A stretch of 64,000 bases of DNA from Aquarana catesbeiana (lineage: Eukaryota; Chordata; Amphibia; Anura; Ranidae). Positions 19,615 to 32,329 of this stretch are shown piece after piece. Numbering within the stretch: position 1 is the stretch's first letter; every line of letters starts with the position of its first letter. The DNA is taken from assembly GCF_042186555.1 (NCBI RefSeq), contig NC_133330.1, positions 342,499,911-342,563,910 on the forward strand. The letters are read 5' to 3'. The position numbers and the translations under genes were made by a program. The notes under the pieces are model-generated. The model ran no database searches and was not told the origin of the DNA. It saw only the letters and a list, made by a program, of their open reading frames with translations.

Positions 19615-20490
19615 TTCACCTTCCCAGTGTAACAAAATGACTTTCAATTTGTATTTTTTTTTTTAATTCCACAAATTCATTTTTTTCCGGGAAAAAAAAA
19701 GTTGTTTTTCTCATGGCTTTAAAATTTCCAGAGATTTCTCTAATTCTCTAATCTCCCGTGTTTGGGGGTCTGGAGGTGGTTTTCAGGGGCTACAAGCTAT
19801 TGAATTGCCCCCCCCCCCCCCCTTCATTACTTCCAGTTGGCTCCCCTCCTTGTTGGCTTTTGGTCTTGGAATCGAGTAGATAAACCTCCATATCTTCGTA
19901 CTGGAGGGTCTCGGGGTATTGAGGAGCAGGCATCTGTTTATAAATGTCTATTGGTCAGTCTGTTGACTGAACAGCCAATCAAACGCCATCATGTGAGGAG
20001 AAGCACAGCGCTGGGGCCCCTTGGACTCCATATTGTTCCTCCTGGGATCAGCCGGGTTGTGGAGTGTTTGCGTTGGCGAGGTTATACGTTTCCTCATTAT
20101 CGGGTTTTACAATGCCTGGTGACCTTGGCTCAGCTCGAGTTCCTCCTACATTGGATGATGTTTATATTGCCGCTGAAATATTATTTACTTTCTACAGCAG
20201 AACAAACATCCTTCCGTCCAAAATCCAACCGTCCGGCTCCAATAAACAGCATTGCCTAGCAATGGACGGTGTCATCGGTAAATGTTGTTACCGCAACACT
20301 AAAGAAGCAGAGAGACTTCATTTAATTATACAATCTCAGTGCATTTCTTTTCATTCCATGTGATTGGGCGTTCAGTGATCATGAACTCCTTTTATTCATT
20401 GAAGATTCAATCAGCCTCATTACATCAGATTTACTCTCAACCTCCAAAACAAAACACAGCAATCGACAGCTAAGTGCCAGTGTGGGGGCC
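19612..20490. other. Intergenic sequence, no supported gene
   Basis: An open frame of 140 codons runs at 19837-20259 (+). It has no domain I recognise and no start or splice context that would support a gene. The flanks are homopolymer-rich. It may be a decayed transposase or gene fragment. Confidence 0.35.
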
Positions 20491-20494
20491 CATG

Positions 20495-21625
20495 AAATGC
20501 CTCTGGAGGGGCAGGATAGGGCCCTGGTGAGATACCCCTGGAGGGGCAGAATAGGGGCCTGGTAAGATACTCCTGGAGTGGCAGGATAGGGGCCAAGTGA
20601 GATACCCCTGGAGGGGCAGGATAGGGGCCTGGTGAGATACTCCTGGAGGGGCAGGATAGGGGCCTGGTGAGATACTCCTGGAGGGGCAGGATAGGGGCCT
20701 GGTAAGATACTCCTGGAGTGGCAGGATAGGGGCCAAGTGAGATACCCCTGGAGGGGCAGGATAGGGGCCTGGTGAGATACTCCTGGAACCGGCAGGATAG
20801 GGGCCAAGTGAGATACCCCTGGAGGGGCAGAATAGGGGCCAAGTGAGATACCCCTGGAGGGGCAGAATAGGGGCCAAGTGAGATACCCCTGGAGAGGCAG
20901 GATAGGGGCCTGGTAAGATACTCCTGGAGTGGGAGGATAGGGGCCAAGTGAGATACCCCTGAAGGGGCAGGATAGGGGGCCTGTAGTAAACTGGATAGGG
21001 GCCCAGTGAGATATCCCTGGAGAGGCAGGATAGGGGCCTGGTGAGATTCCCCTGGAGGGGCAGGATAGGGGCCTGGTAAGATACTCCTGGAGTGGCAGGA
21101 TAGGGGCCAAGTGAGATACCCCTGAAGGGGCAGGATAGGGGGCCTGTGCTAAACTGGATAGGGGCCTGGTGAGAAATCCCTGGAGAGGCAGGATAGGGGC
21201 CCTCTGAGAAAAAATCCCTGGAGTGGCAAGATAGGGGCCTGGTAAGAAATCCCTGGAGAGGCAGGATAGGGGCCCTCTTAGAAATAATCCCTGGAGAGGC
21301 AGGATAGGGACCCAGTGAGAAATCCCTGGAGGGGCAGGATAGGGGCCTTGTGAAATACCCCTGGTGTGGCAGGATAGGGGCCTGGTGAGAAATTCCTAGA
21401 AAGGCAGGATAGGGGCCTGTGAGAAATCCCTGGAGAGGCAGGATAGGATAGGGGCCCGTGAGAAATCCCCGGGGGGGGGCAGGATAGAGGCCCAGTGAGA
21501 AATCCCTGGAGTGACAGGATGGGGCCCAGTGAGAAATCCCTGGAGTAGCAGGATTGGGGCCTGGTGATAAATCCCAGGAGTGGCAGGATTGGGGCCTGGT
21601 AAGCAGTACTGGGGCAGGGTTGTCC
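20495..21625. repeat. 35-bp minisatellite
   Basis: About 31 units of GAGATACTCCTGGAGGGGCA plus GGATAGGGGCCTGGT, with variant units at the right end (GAGAAATCCCTGG). All three minus-strand frames stay open (up to 389 codons) because 35 is not a multiple of three and the unit lacks stops. These frames are not genes. Confidence 0.96.
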
Positions 21626-21979
21626 AGCGCCCAAGACAAGGATCCAGAATTGTGCCCCCCTCCCCCACTGTTAATACATGCCTAAGAATGGGTGTACCAC
21701 CCTGTGTCCATTTTTTTGCCCCCTTGCTTCACTTTTCCCAGGGCAACTGTGCCTCCTGTCCACCCCTTGTCCGGCCCTGATCATCAGAGTTGGTGGGGTT
21801 ACATATGATGGAGGGGTTATGAGGTTTTAGGTGGGGCAGGAATGATAGAAGTTGGGGGTTACATGTGGTGGAGGGGTTTTAGGTGGGGCAGGAATGATAG
21901 GAGTTGGAGGATTACATATGGTAGGGGTGTTTTGAGGGTTTTAGATGGGGCAAGAATGATAGGAGTTGGGAAATTATTG

Positions 21980-24340
21980 ATGCAGGGCACAATCTTTTAA
22001 AGCTCAAGGATCATCCTGCAGCTTCTACCAGTGCTGCCTCCAGTCTAGCCTATTTGATGGTACCAATGTCTGCCAAGACCTATTCAAGGCATCTGCTCTT
22101 TCCAGTTGTCCTTTATGGAGACTGTGAAGACACAGACAAGCTGTTCCCTTCACCCCTAATGGATAGCAGCGCAGTAACCATTTGACTTGGACTTTTGGTA
22201 GTGGTTTACCTCCACTGCGGATCCGGCAGTATCCTACTTTACCAAAGCTTTGATGATCTCTGTGTAGGATATTCCTGTGTTTAGGGACCACAACAACATG
22301 CATTTGGTGGCCCCATTCTAAAACCCCGTTCTGTTGGACAGACCCTCCCTTACAACCTGCCCTGCCCTGCCCTGACTGTGATAATTGTCTGCCAGACTTT
22401 AACTGACTCAACTAAGGCCCTCAGAAGGGTTCCAGTTACTATCTGAGATGGGATGGAGTGTTCAGAGATCAGGCCAGCAGCATTCACCTACAGCATGCCA
22501 TTGACAGGTTGCAAGTGGCCACACATCTCGTTTCCCATATGCATCTCATGAGGACTAATATTCACTTCCCCAGGCAAAGAATCCTATGGTTCAGTCCTAG
22601 GGGCCTCTTTAGAAGCCTAGAAGAGTTCCTTTTATCAATCCCAGGGCTCAACCCCCAAAGGCAAGCCCAAACCTGACCTCCAGTCATCCACCGATCCTGG
22701 ACTTCCAAGTCCCACAAATCCTCAGATAAACCTTACAGTAAGGCTCCCCACACTTTCCAAAATTGGGGACGTCTGTTTAACATTGCAGACATTTTTACAG
22801 CCAGCATCTCAGATGCTTGGTTGTAGGAGATTGTTTCCAGGGGCTACAAATTTGGTTCTAAGCCCCATCCTCAATTCATGTCTTCCAATCTGCCTGTGTC
22901 ACTGTCCAAATAAGCAGATCTTTGTAGGTCTTTTCAAGCAGGCAGTCATCACCCCAGTAGATATGGCAAGGCATTTCCTGGGATTCTACTCTAACCTGTT
23001 CACAGTTCCCAAACCAAAGAGGGGCATCTTCCACCATCTTGGATCTCAAAGCCCTAAATGTCTTAATCTAAACCAGAATTCCCACACGAGTTCCCCTAGG
23101 TCTGTCATGGCCCCCCTCCCTCAGGGAGACTTTCAGGCCTCTGTGGACATTAAGGATGCATGCTTGTCCCTATTTTTCTAGCACACCAGCAACTCCTTGC
23201 ATTTGCTGTAGTTCCCAGAACTTCTGGTTTGTGGCTCTGCCATTCAACCTACTTTCTGCACCTCAAGTGTTTCATCATAGTGCTTGGCTCAGTGTTAGCA
23301 TTACTATTGTGGGATATCTGGATGACCTCTTGTTGAGTCAGCAGTCACCACAGGCTCTCGCCAACAACATAGCTCCAAAGCATCTAGATCTTGAGAAGGT
23401 TCAGTTTGATTTGGAACCTTCAGAGGGCAGCACTGGAACTGAATCAGCATTTGAAGCATTGGGTCTTAATTTAGACACAATTCAGTTTTTCTTCCCTAGG
23501 AAAAATGTCAGACTTTCTGTTCCCATCCCTAGGCTCTTCAGTCCAAGGGTCACCCAGCTCTCCGCCTCTGCATGATTGCTCTGGGGCTGATAGTAAACTC
23601 ATTCAAGGTGGTTCTATATATCCAGTTCCACTCCAGACCCCATGAGACAGGTCCCACTAGTCCTTGCACAGACCGATTTACCTGACCTTGAAGGCCAGGT
23701 CATGGCCCTAGTTTAGTGGCTAAGAAATCCTGATCTGGAGTCAGGGAAATCCTTTCTTCTATCTCATGGAAGATCCTCATGATGGAAGCCAGCCTTTTGG
23801 GCTGGGGAGAAGTCCTGGACATCCTATCAGGGCAAGGGATTTGGACATCTCATCTTCTGATCAATGTTCTGGAACTTTGTTAGACCCCGCTGGACAACCC
23901 AACTCAATCAGACAATGCAGTGCACTGACATACATCAATCCTAAGCGAGGAAATACAAATCTCGCCCCGACAGGATAGGTAGAAAGGATCCTGCCCTGGG
24001 CAGAACTTCACATTCCAGGCTTGTCCTCCATTTACAACTCAACCATGGACAGGCAGATTACCCCAGCTGACGGCACCTGGACCTGGGGTAATGGTCTCTA
24101 TACATTTAGAGGTGTTCCAGGACCTGAGTGATTTCGGATGCCAGATGTGGACATTCTTTCTTCTGGATTCAACAAGAAACTCCATGCCTTTCCTTTCAAG
24201 GACTGGCCAAGGTGAATGTAATCTGACCTGAGCAGATACCTGACAAACACTCCATGGGCTCTTCTGGATGGTCTTCGGTCTCGGACTGGTTTACTATCCT
24301 GCTTTATAGTTGCAAGCTTTAACAGCACGGCTCTTAGGGT
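21980..24340 (+). pseudogene. Decayed DIRS-type retroelement (RT and RNase H remnants)
   Basis: The forward strand carries frameshifted DIRS reverse transcriptase. LPQGDFQASVDIKDA is at about 23110-23160, FVALPFNLLSAPQVFHH at about 23226-23277 and GYLDDLLL, the catalytic box, at about 23312. A RNase H-like region follows (about 23800-23990), then sequence matching the usual PDVDILSSGFN-type stretch at about 24140. DIRS elements replicate by reverse transcription and integrate with a tyrosine recombinase. No recombinase domain can be read here. Multiple stops and frameshifts show it is long dead. Confidence 0.75.
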
Positions 24341-24363
24341 TCATTTACACTTGTTTTGACTTC

Positions 24364-24425
24364 AGAATATAATCACACACATAGGTTGGACTTTTCAACC
24401 TCACCTACTATGTAACTATATAACA
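24364..24425. repeat. CR1-type LINE 3' tail fragment (inverted)
   Basis: ATAATCACACACATAGGTTG and CACCTACTATGTAACTAT are the reverse complement of the CR1 tail at 25252-25325. It lies just after the DIRS relic. Confidence 0.7.
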
Positions 24426-25251
24426 CACATTTAACCGCCTAGCACTTCAACATGCTTATTTGATGTGTTTTTGATGCTTCAGTGATGCTTTGCAAATGCC
24501 CCGTGTGTGTGGATTTTCTTTTTCCAAGATTTTATTCAGATTTTTATTTAATAAAGAATGTATAAATAAAGAAATTCATTGAATAGTACAGCAAGGGTAC
24601 GATGCCTTTTAGTTTATACAAATATATTGTAAACACTAAAATAAATAAATGTTTTCAAAATTTGCAAGTAAAATAATACATTGTAACATGGAAATCTAAG
24701 AGATATATCTTATATAAGATATAAGTTTTCAAGCTCTGTTAAAAAAAAGTACCCTTAAATGTACATGAAGACTATTTAAGCTTTTGTAAACAAATGAGGA
24801 TGAGCTTGTCATCCTAATATTGTAGGTGAATAATACAATAGGTCCAAAATGGGGCCAAAATAAAAAAAAAAGAGAGTAAAAAGATAAGAAGGAAAAAAGG
24901 TTAAAGATATAAGGTATCTTGTGCAGACTTTTCTATTTTTGAAGTAATTTCCTAGGATTTCCTCAAATAATTGAACCTTATCATTTAATATGGCTGAAAG
25001 ATGTTCATTAATCATAATCCAGGACAATTTCATTTTTAGGATGTCAAAGGGTAGGATTGTTGTTTTCCAAGAGCTGGCTATAGTGATTTTTGCTGCTATA
25101 AATATATAATTTATCAATCTTCTGAAGTGTTTAGGGATAGCTTTTCCATTTGGCTGCAAAGCAGTGCTTGTTTTGGGGATTTGTTTAAATCAATATTAGC
25201 GAGAGAAGAATTAAGATCATAAACTTTAAATCTCTAAAACATAATGGAGAA

Positions 25252-27120
25252 GCTCATAGTTACATAGTAGGTGAGGTTGAAAAAAGACACAAGTCCATCA
25301 AGTCCAACCTATGTGTGTGATTATATGTCAGTATTACATTACATATCCCTGTATGTTGTGGTCATTCAGGTGATTATCTAATAGTTTTTTTGAAATCATC
25401 GATGCCCCCCGCTGAGACCACCGCCTGTGGAAGGGAATTCCACATCCTAACCGCTCTTGCAGTAAAGAACCCTCTACGTAGTTTAAGGTTAAACCGCCTT
25501 TCTTCTAATTTAGTGAATGGCCGCGTGTCTTATTAAAATCCCTTAGGCGGAAAAGTTTTCTCCCTATTGTGGGATCACCAGTCCGGTATTTATATATTGT
25601 GGGGTCACCAGTACAGTATTTATACAATTAAATCATATCCCCTCTCAAGCATCTCTTCTCCAGAGAGAACAAGTTCAGAGCTCACAACCTTTCCTCATAA
25701 CTAAGATCCTCCAGACCCTTTATTAGGTTTGTTGCCCTTCTTTGTACTCGCTCCATTTCCAGTACATCCTTCCTGAGGACTGGTGCCCAGAACTGGACAG
25801 CATACTCCAGGTGCGGCAGGACCAGAGTCTTGTAGAGCGGGAGAATTATCATTTTATCTCCGGAGTTGATCCCCTTTTTAATGCCAATATCCTGTTTGCT
25901 TTGTTAGCAGCAGCTTGGCATTGCATGCCATTGCTGAGCCTATCATCTACTAGGACCCCCAGGTCCTTTTCCATCCTAGATTCCCCCAGAGGTTCCCCCC
26001 CCCAGTCTATAGATTGCATTCATATTTTTGCCACCCAAATGCATTATTTTACATTTTTCTACATTAAACCTCATCTGCCATGTAGTTGCCCCTCCCCCAT
26101 TCATTTGTTCAGATCTTCTTGCAAGGTTTCCACATCCTGCGGAGAAGTTATTGCCCTGCTTAGCTTAGTATCATCCACAAATACAGAGATTGGACTGTTT
26201 ATCCCATCCCCCAGGTCGTTTATGAACAAATTAAATAGGATTGGTCCCAGCACAGAACCCTGGGGAACCCCACTACCCACCCCTGACCATTCTGAGTACT
26301 CCCCATTTATCACCACCCTCTGAACTCGCCCTTGTAGCCAGTTTTCAATCCATGTACTCACCCTATGGTCCATGCCAACGCACCTTATTTTGTACAGTAA
26401 ACGTTTATGGGGAACTGTGTCAAATGATTTTGCTAAATCCAAATACACCACGTCTACGGGCCTTCCTTTATCTAGATGGCAACTCACCTCCTCATAGAAG
26501 GTTAATAGATTGGTTTGGCAAGAACGATTCTTCATGAATCCATGCTGATTACTGCTAATGATATCATTCTTATTACCAAAATCTTGTATATAGTCCCTTA
26601 TCATCCCCTCCAAGAGTTTACATACTATTGATGTTAGGCTAACTGGTCTGTAATTCCCAGGGGTGTATCTTGGCCCTTTTTTAAATATTGGTGCTACATT
26701 GGCTTTTCTCCAATCAGTTTGTGCCATTTCAGTCAGTAGACTGTTCGTTAAAATTAGGAACAATGGTCTGGCAATTACTTGACTGAGTTCCCTAAGTACC
26801 CTCGGATGCAAGCCATCTGGTCCCGGTGATTTATTAATGTTAAGTTTCTCAAGTCTAATTTTAATTCTGTCCTCTGTTAACCATGGAGGTGCTTCCTGTG
26901 ATGTGTCATGAGGATAAACACTGCAGTTTTGGTTACTGAAGCCCCCCGATTCCCTTGTGAAGACTGAGGAGAAGAATAAATTCAATACCTTCGCCATCTC
27001 CCCATCCTTTGTAACCAGATGTCCTTCATCATTCTTTATGGGACCAATATGGTCTGTCCTCCCTTTCTTACTATTTATGTACTTAAAGAATTTCTGGGTG
27101 TGGGGATCCTTTTTTGGACT
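25252..27120 (-). mobile_element. 5'-truncated CR1-type LINE inserted in the older LINE
   Basis: The minus strand from 27120 encodes the CR1/L2-type reverse transcriptase: SPGPDGLHPRVLREL, NYRPVSLTSIVCKLLEG, NQHGFMKNRSC, DLAKSFDTVPH, GVPQGSVLGPILF and FVDDTKL. The catalytic box is FVDD. The frame is open for 342 codons (27129-26101) and then decays through stops to a 3' tail ending CCTACTATGTAACTATG. It interrupts the older LINE inside its RWYL-encoding region. No target duplication is evident, as is usual for CR1. Confidence 0.9.
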
Positions 27121-28185
27121 AGATACCATCTTAGCAAAACTTTGTAGTTGGCTTCTATGATAGAAGTGTTGAGCAGGGATCTCGAGGCATTATGAGCTAA
27201 AGTATACCAATCTTTCAGTTCTAGAGTTTCATTCAAATCTTTCTCCAATGTTCCATATAACCTAGTTTCACAGGAATAGATGTTAGGATGCAATATATTA
27301 TTAAAATGTGTCCTTTAAGCTTGTCAACGTTTTTACATAAAGATTCCATAGGTGTCATGGATGTTATATCTAGATTACATGTTAAAGAAGTAATAAAATG
27401 TACTATCCGATAGTATTGAGAGAATTCCGATTTTGGTAACTGGTACTTTTCAATAAGGAATTGTTTTGTTAATATTCCCTTATGATCAAAAAAAAAGTCA
27501 GCTATTCGTAAAAGTCCCTTATTGATCCACCAATTAAAGGTTTGAGGAGCAAATCCCACGGTGAATTTTGGATTTTGAAACAATGGTGCTAAAGGGGTGT
27601 GAGAGGATTTAAATGTATACGTTTTAGTTAGTCTGTCCCATAATCCCAGGGAAAAGGATAGAGATGGGCGGAGTATAATGGGTCTATATTTAAATGGTAG
27701 CCACATCAGTTGGGAGATCGATTTAGGAGCATGTTTCAGTCTGCATCCATAGAGATGGAGACAATTTTGTGTGAAATCTAATGACTTGAGCAATTTGGGC
27801 AGCATAAAAATATTTAATCAGATCTGGGACTCCCAATCCTCCTTTTCGTTTTAGGAGCAAATAGTGTACTTTTTTTTTTTTCACCCTAGGTCTCTTATCT
27901 CCCCAAATGAATGATAACATTTTCTTTCGAAATGCTGTTAGATCAGACATATTGATTGATATTCACTGGAAGAGAGAGGAACAAATATAAAATACTAGGG
28001 AGAATATTAATTTTTAAAGAATATATTCTGCCAAACCACGATGGTGGATTCGTTTTCCACTTAAGTAAGTCATCAGATAGTTTTTTATTATATAATGAAG
28101 GAAATTTTTTTGAATATACAGTGCCTTGCAAAAGTATTCACCCCCTTGGCTTTTTACCTATTTTGTTACTTTACAGCCTTTAGCA

Positions 28186-28484
28186 CAGTGGTCTCCAAAC
28201 TGCGGCCCAGGGGCCGGATGTGGCCCTTGGCTTGCCTTTATCCGGCCCTTGAGGCATTATTCCTGCGACTGACACCAACAATAGGGCACTATTCCTCCCA
28301 CTGACACCAATAATGGGACATAATTCCTTCCACTGACGCCAACAATCGGGCACTATTCCTCCCACAGACACCGAGGGTGGCCCAAAGATTGGGCATTGTT
28401 TACTTCTACTGAGCACAGACCAGCCCCCCTAAAGTCTGAATGACAGTAAACTGGCCCTTTGTTTAGAAAGTTTGGAGACCCCTG
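28186..28484. mobile_element. 299-bp hAT element nested in Tc1, 8-bp duplication
   Basis: Ends CAGTGGTCTCCAAACTGCGG and AAAGTTTGGAGACCCCTG, with a perfect 8-bp target duplication CTTTAGCA at 28178-28185 and 28485-28492, the hAT hallmark. The interior has degenerate TATTCCTCCCACTGACACCA units. It is non-autonomous. Confidence 0.95.
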
Positions 28485-28824
28485 CTTTAGCACAATGTTT
28501 TTTTAATCTGAATTATATGTGATGGATCAGGACACAATAGTCTAAGTTGGTGAAGTAAAATTATAAAAATACATACATAAAACTATTTTTCAGAACTAAA
28601 AACTGATAATTGGCATGTGCGTATGTATTCACCCCCTTTGTTATGAAGCCCATAAAAAGCTCTGGTGCCACCAATTACCTTCAGAAGTCACATAATTAGT
28701 GAAATGATGTCCACCTGTGTGCAATCTAAGTGTCACATGATCTCCCATTACATAGACACACCTTTCTGAAAGGCCCCAGGGGCTGCAACACCTAAGCAAG
28801 AGGCACCACCAACCAAACACTGCC

Positions 28825-29860
28825 ATGAAGACCAAGGAACTCTCCAAACAAGTAAGGGACAATGTGGTTGAGAAGTACAAGTCAGGGTCAGGTTTTAAAA
28901 AAATCTCTAAATCTTTGATGATCCCTAGGAGCCCCATCAAATCTATCATAACCAAATGGAAAGAACATGGCACAACAGCAAACCTGCCAAGAGACGGCCG
29001 CACACCAAAACTCACAGACCGGGCAAGGAGGGCATTAATCAGAGAGGCAGCACAGAGATCTAAGGTAACCCTGGAGGAGCTGCAGAGTTCCACAGCAGAG
29101 ACTGGAGTATCTGTACATAGGACCACAATAAGCCGTACACTCCATAGAGTTGGGCTTTATGGCAGAGTGACCAGAAGAAAGACATTACTTTCAGCAAAAA
29201 ACAAAATGGCACGTTCTGACTTTTGGAAAAGACATGTGGGAGACTCCCAAAATGTATGGAGGAAGGTGCTCTGGTCTGATGAGACTAAAATGGAACTTTT
29301 TGGCCATCAAAGAAAACATGTCTGGTGCAAACCCAACACATCACATCACCCAAAGAACACCATCCCCACTGTGAAACATGGTGGTGGCAGCATGATGCTG
29401 CGGGGATGTTTTTCAGCAGTCAGGACTGGGAAACTGGTCAGAGTTGAGGGAAAAATGGATGGTTCTAAATACAAGGATATTCTTGAGCAGAACCTGTAGC
29501 ACTCTGTGTGTGATTTGAGGCTAGGACGGAGGTTCACCTTCCAGCAGGACAATGACCGCAAACACACTGCTAAAGCAACACTTGAGTGGTTTAAGGGGAA
29601 ACATGTAAATGTTTTGGAATGGCCTAGTCAAAGCCCAGACCTCAATCCAATAGAAAATCTGTGGTCAGATTTAACTATTGCTGTTCACAAGCGCAAACCA
29701 TCCAACTAGAAGGAGCTGGAGCAGTTTTGCAAGGAGGAATTGCCAAAAATCCCAGTGGTAAGATGTGGCAAGATCATAGAGACTTATCCAAAGCAACTTG
29801 GAGCTGTGATAGCCGCAAAAGGTGGCTCTACAAAGTATTGACTTTAGGGGGGTGAATAGT
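28825..29860 (+). pseudogene. Tc1 transposase, broken by stops
   Basis: The frame starts at 28825 (MKTKELSKQVRDN). It encodes the paired-like helix-turn-helix DNA-binding half, then the DDE catalytic half with LWSDETKMELFG (first D), HGGGSMMLRGCF, FQQDNDRKHTAKA (second D) and WPSQSPDLNPIENLWSDL (third acidic residue). A TAG at 29497-29499 breaks the frame after LEQNL. The same frame continues to a second TAG at 29707-29709, and later codons are also disturbed. Tc1 transposases are about 340 residues, so this is a recent loss by point mutation. Confidence 0.93.
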
Positions 29861-30479
29861 TATGCACATTGACTTTTTCTGTTATTTTGTCCTATTTGTT
29901 GTTTGCTTCACAATAAAAAAAAACATCTTCAAAGTTGTGGGCGTGTTCTGTAAATTAAATGATGCAAATCCTCAAACGATCCATGTTAATTCCAGGTTGT
30001 GAGGCAGCAAAACGCGAAAAAATGCCAAGGGGGGTGAAAACTTTTGCAAGGCACTGTAGAGTGTGTAATGTAGGTGTAATAAAAATACCCAACTATGGGA
30101 GAGCTTCCGGTTGCCATTGGAAGACATATGTCTCTTGAAGACTTTGAACCGAATGGCAATCAAATGATAAGTTTAAGGCCTGAGATTTGGAATGATTTAT
30201 AGTGAGGCCAGAAATCTGAGAGAAAGGATGTATTATCGCTAGAAGATTAGGGATGGAAGTAGTAGGAGAAGATAGCAGTAATAGGATGTCATCTGCGAAG
30301 AGAGCACATTTGTGCTCTCTATCTCCACATGCCTTGTATATTTATACAGGTTCAGATTTTATTTGCTAAGGGTTCTATAGCTAAAATAAACAAGAGTGGG
30401 CAAAGGGGACATCCTTGTCTGGTTCCCCTATGAATATTGAGAGGTTTAGAAGAGTTTCTATTTGTTTTAAAGGGGTCCA

Positions 30480-30740
30480 GTAGAACCCCAGCTCAGCAGA
30501 TCCCCAGCTCAGTATATCCCTAGCTCATTAGTACCCCCTGTCCAGCAGATGCCCAGCTCATTAGTACCCCCTGTCCAGCAGATGCCCAGCTCATTAGTAC
30601 CCCCTGTCCAGCAGATGCCCAGCTCAGTAGTACCCATGTTCAGCAGATCTCCAGCCTATTAGTACCTTCGTTTAGCAGATCCCCTGCTCAATAGTACTCA
30701 CAACTTTGCTGATGCCCCACTCAGTAGAATCCCAACTTTG
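30480..30740. repeat. 33-bp tandem array
   Basis: Units of CAGCAGATGCCCAGCTCATT plus AGTACCCCCTGTC, nearly identical at 30541-30640 and diverged at the edges. It marks the left limit of recognisable LINE sequence. Confidence 0.88.
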
Positions 30741-31970
30741 CTGATGCCCCACTCAGTTTGAAGCCTCCACAACAAAGTGAAGCTTAAGCTGAATAAAAGC
30801 TCCTCAAAAGCTTCAGTTCTGTTAGTGAGCGTTGTCATAGACTTCTATGGAGGCTTTGGAGATGCTTTGAAGCACCAGGAAAGTGACATGGGGGGTCATT
30901 TTTGAAGCAAAGCAAACAGAACGTGTGACCAGGACTGTAAGGAAACCATTTTATTTAGAGACAGGAGCTTTGATTGCCATTCAGAGTGCTTTAATGCCAC
31001 AGTTGGAAGCAAAGTGGAAGCGAGGCCTTAGAGCGCAGGTCCTGAGGGACAGGGGGATCCCATGAAATAGAAGGTAAGGAAGTCTACTTCATGCAAAGTC
31101 TACAATCACACAGGGAAGGCTTACTTATAATTGGGTGTGAGGCAGGAAACTGTTACCCCCGGAAATCCTCTGTGGGATGACCTTGAGCACCATCAAGAGA
31201 CAAATCTTAGCAATGACAGTTGTGTCCCAGAGACTTCTGTCCAACCATTTGTAGATTAGGAATTTTGCACAGTTTGTCTCTCATATGGCCCCCCTGTGCA
31301 CTCCCATTGACTCCTTGGGATCTGAACTTGGTGATTTCAAGATTCCAAAAACTGTCATTTGAACCTATTAGGGATTGTTGCCAGGGATAGCTCTAATATG
31401 GGTCCCGCTGGGTTCATTGGACCCAGGCGCCACTTTGAGAGGGGCAGCAAATTGATGCCCAAGATTTCTTTCCAGCAGTTTTGGGACTGGGCCAAGGGGC
31501 AGGGTGACAACTGTCCCACGGGCCACTCCTCTGCCCTTAACACACATACTCATAGAGGCCGGGCACGAGGGTGCAGTTTACACAGTCTACCACCGGCTGT
31601 TAAACACCCGAGCGCACGTGAAGAGCTCAGGTGTGTGTGCTTCCAGGGGCGGGGTACCCACAGGAGACAGAGAGCAATGAAAGATCCCTTCCCCACCTGC
31701 TCCGCCAGCAGCCGATGTTCGGGCGCAGCTTGTGAGGCTTTCATTTCTATTGAGTAGAACTGGAGGAGGGGGTGCGGCCGGCCTTGCGCCCAGCCCGCCT
31801 TCTGCTCTTGTGCATGCGTGAGGCTAGGCACTGAAGACTGTGGGAGCGCTGGGAGAGAGCAACAGAGAGGTACTATAATTTAGTTCCGTGTGACAGGACA
31901 CAAAGGGTGTCCATCATTTCTTCTAGTAGTGACTTCTGATCTGCTGGATGGCCAAATGCTGCATAACCTG
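30741..31970. other. Intergenic, no supported gene
   Basis: Unique-looking sequence with short open frames on both strands (60-130 codons) and no recognisable domain. I see no splice-bounded conserved segments. Confidence 0.4.
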
Positions 31971-31974
31971 TCAT

Positions 31975-32300
31975 TATACGACCCTAGCCCGCCCCTATAC
32001 TACCCTAGCCTGCCCCTACACTGCCCTAGCCTGTCTATATACTACCCTAGCCCGCCCCTATACTACCCTAGCTCGCCCCTATACTGCCTTAGCCTGTCTA
32101 TATACTACCCTAGCCTGAGTCTATACTACCCTAGCCTGCCCCTATACTACCCTAGCCCGCCCCTATACTACCCTACCCTGTCTATATACTACCCTAGCCC
32201 GCCCCTATACTGCCCTAGCCCGCCCCTATACTACCCTAGCCTGTCTATATACTACCCTAGCCCGCCCCTATACTGCCCTAGCCTGTCTATATACTACCCG
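31975..32300. repeat. 21-bp tandem array
   Basis: About 15 units of ACCCTAGCCCGCCCCTATAC plus T, alternating with a CTGTCTATATACT variant. The unit is a multiple of three, so one forward frame stays open (a YYPSLPL repeat). This is not a gene. Confidence 0.94.
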
Positions 32301-32329
32301 CCAGGGATGGCAATCAGTGCCCACCAAGG

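Larger units (their letters stand above)
28119..30056 (+). mobile_element. Complete Tc1 transposon, TA duplication
   Basis: Inverted ends CAGTGCCTTGCAAAAGTATT (28119) and CTTTTGCAAGGCACTG (ending 30056), flanked by TA at 28117-28118 and 30057-30058. Without the 307 bp added by the nested hAT insertion it is about 1.63 kb, the usual full Tc1 length. It sits in the older LINE between RT and the downstream region, and host reading resumes exactly after the TA. Confidence 0.95.
24530..30480 (-). mobile_element. Decayed L1/Tx1-type LINE, split by CR1 and Tc1 insertions
   Basis: Three collinear minus-strand segments. 30478-30059 is the reverse transcriptase region, with GTRQGCPLCPLLF and an FADD catalytic box. 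28116-27121 is the post-RT region, with LLKWKTNPPSWFGRIYSLKI and IEANYKVLLRWYL. 25251-24530 is the C-terminal end and an A/T-rich 3' end. The reading frame is continuous across the Tc1 target TA. The element lacks its endonuclease and ORF1 end here (upstream of about 30480 is a tandem array) and has stops. It is older than the LINE at 39003-50975. Confidence 0.85.

Noticed and set aside
20379..21639. Overlapping minus-strand frames of up to 389 codons with GISLGPYPA-type repeats
   Set aside because: A 35-bp tandem array lacking stops gives these in every frame. There is no domain or codon signal.
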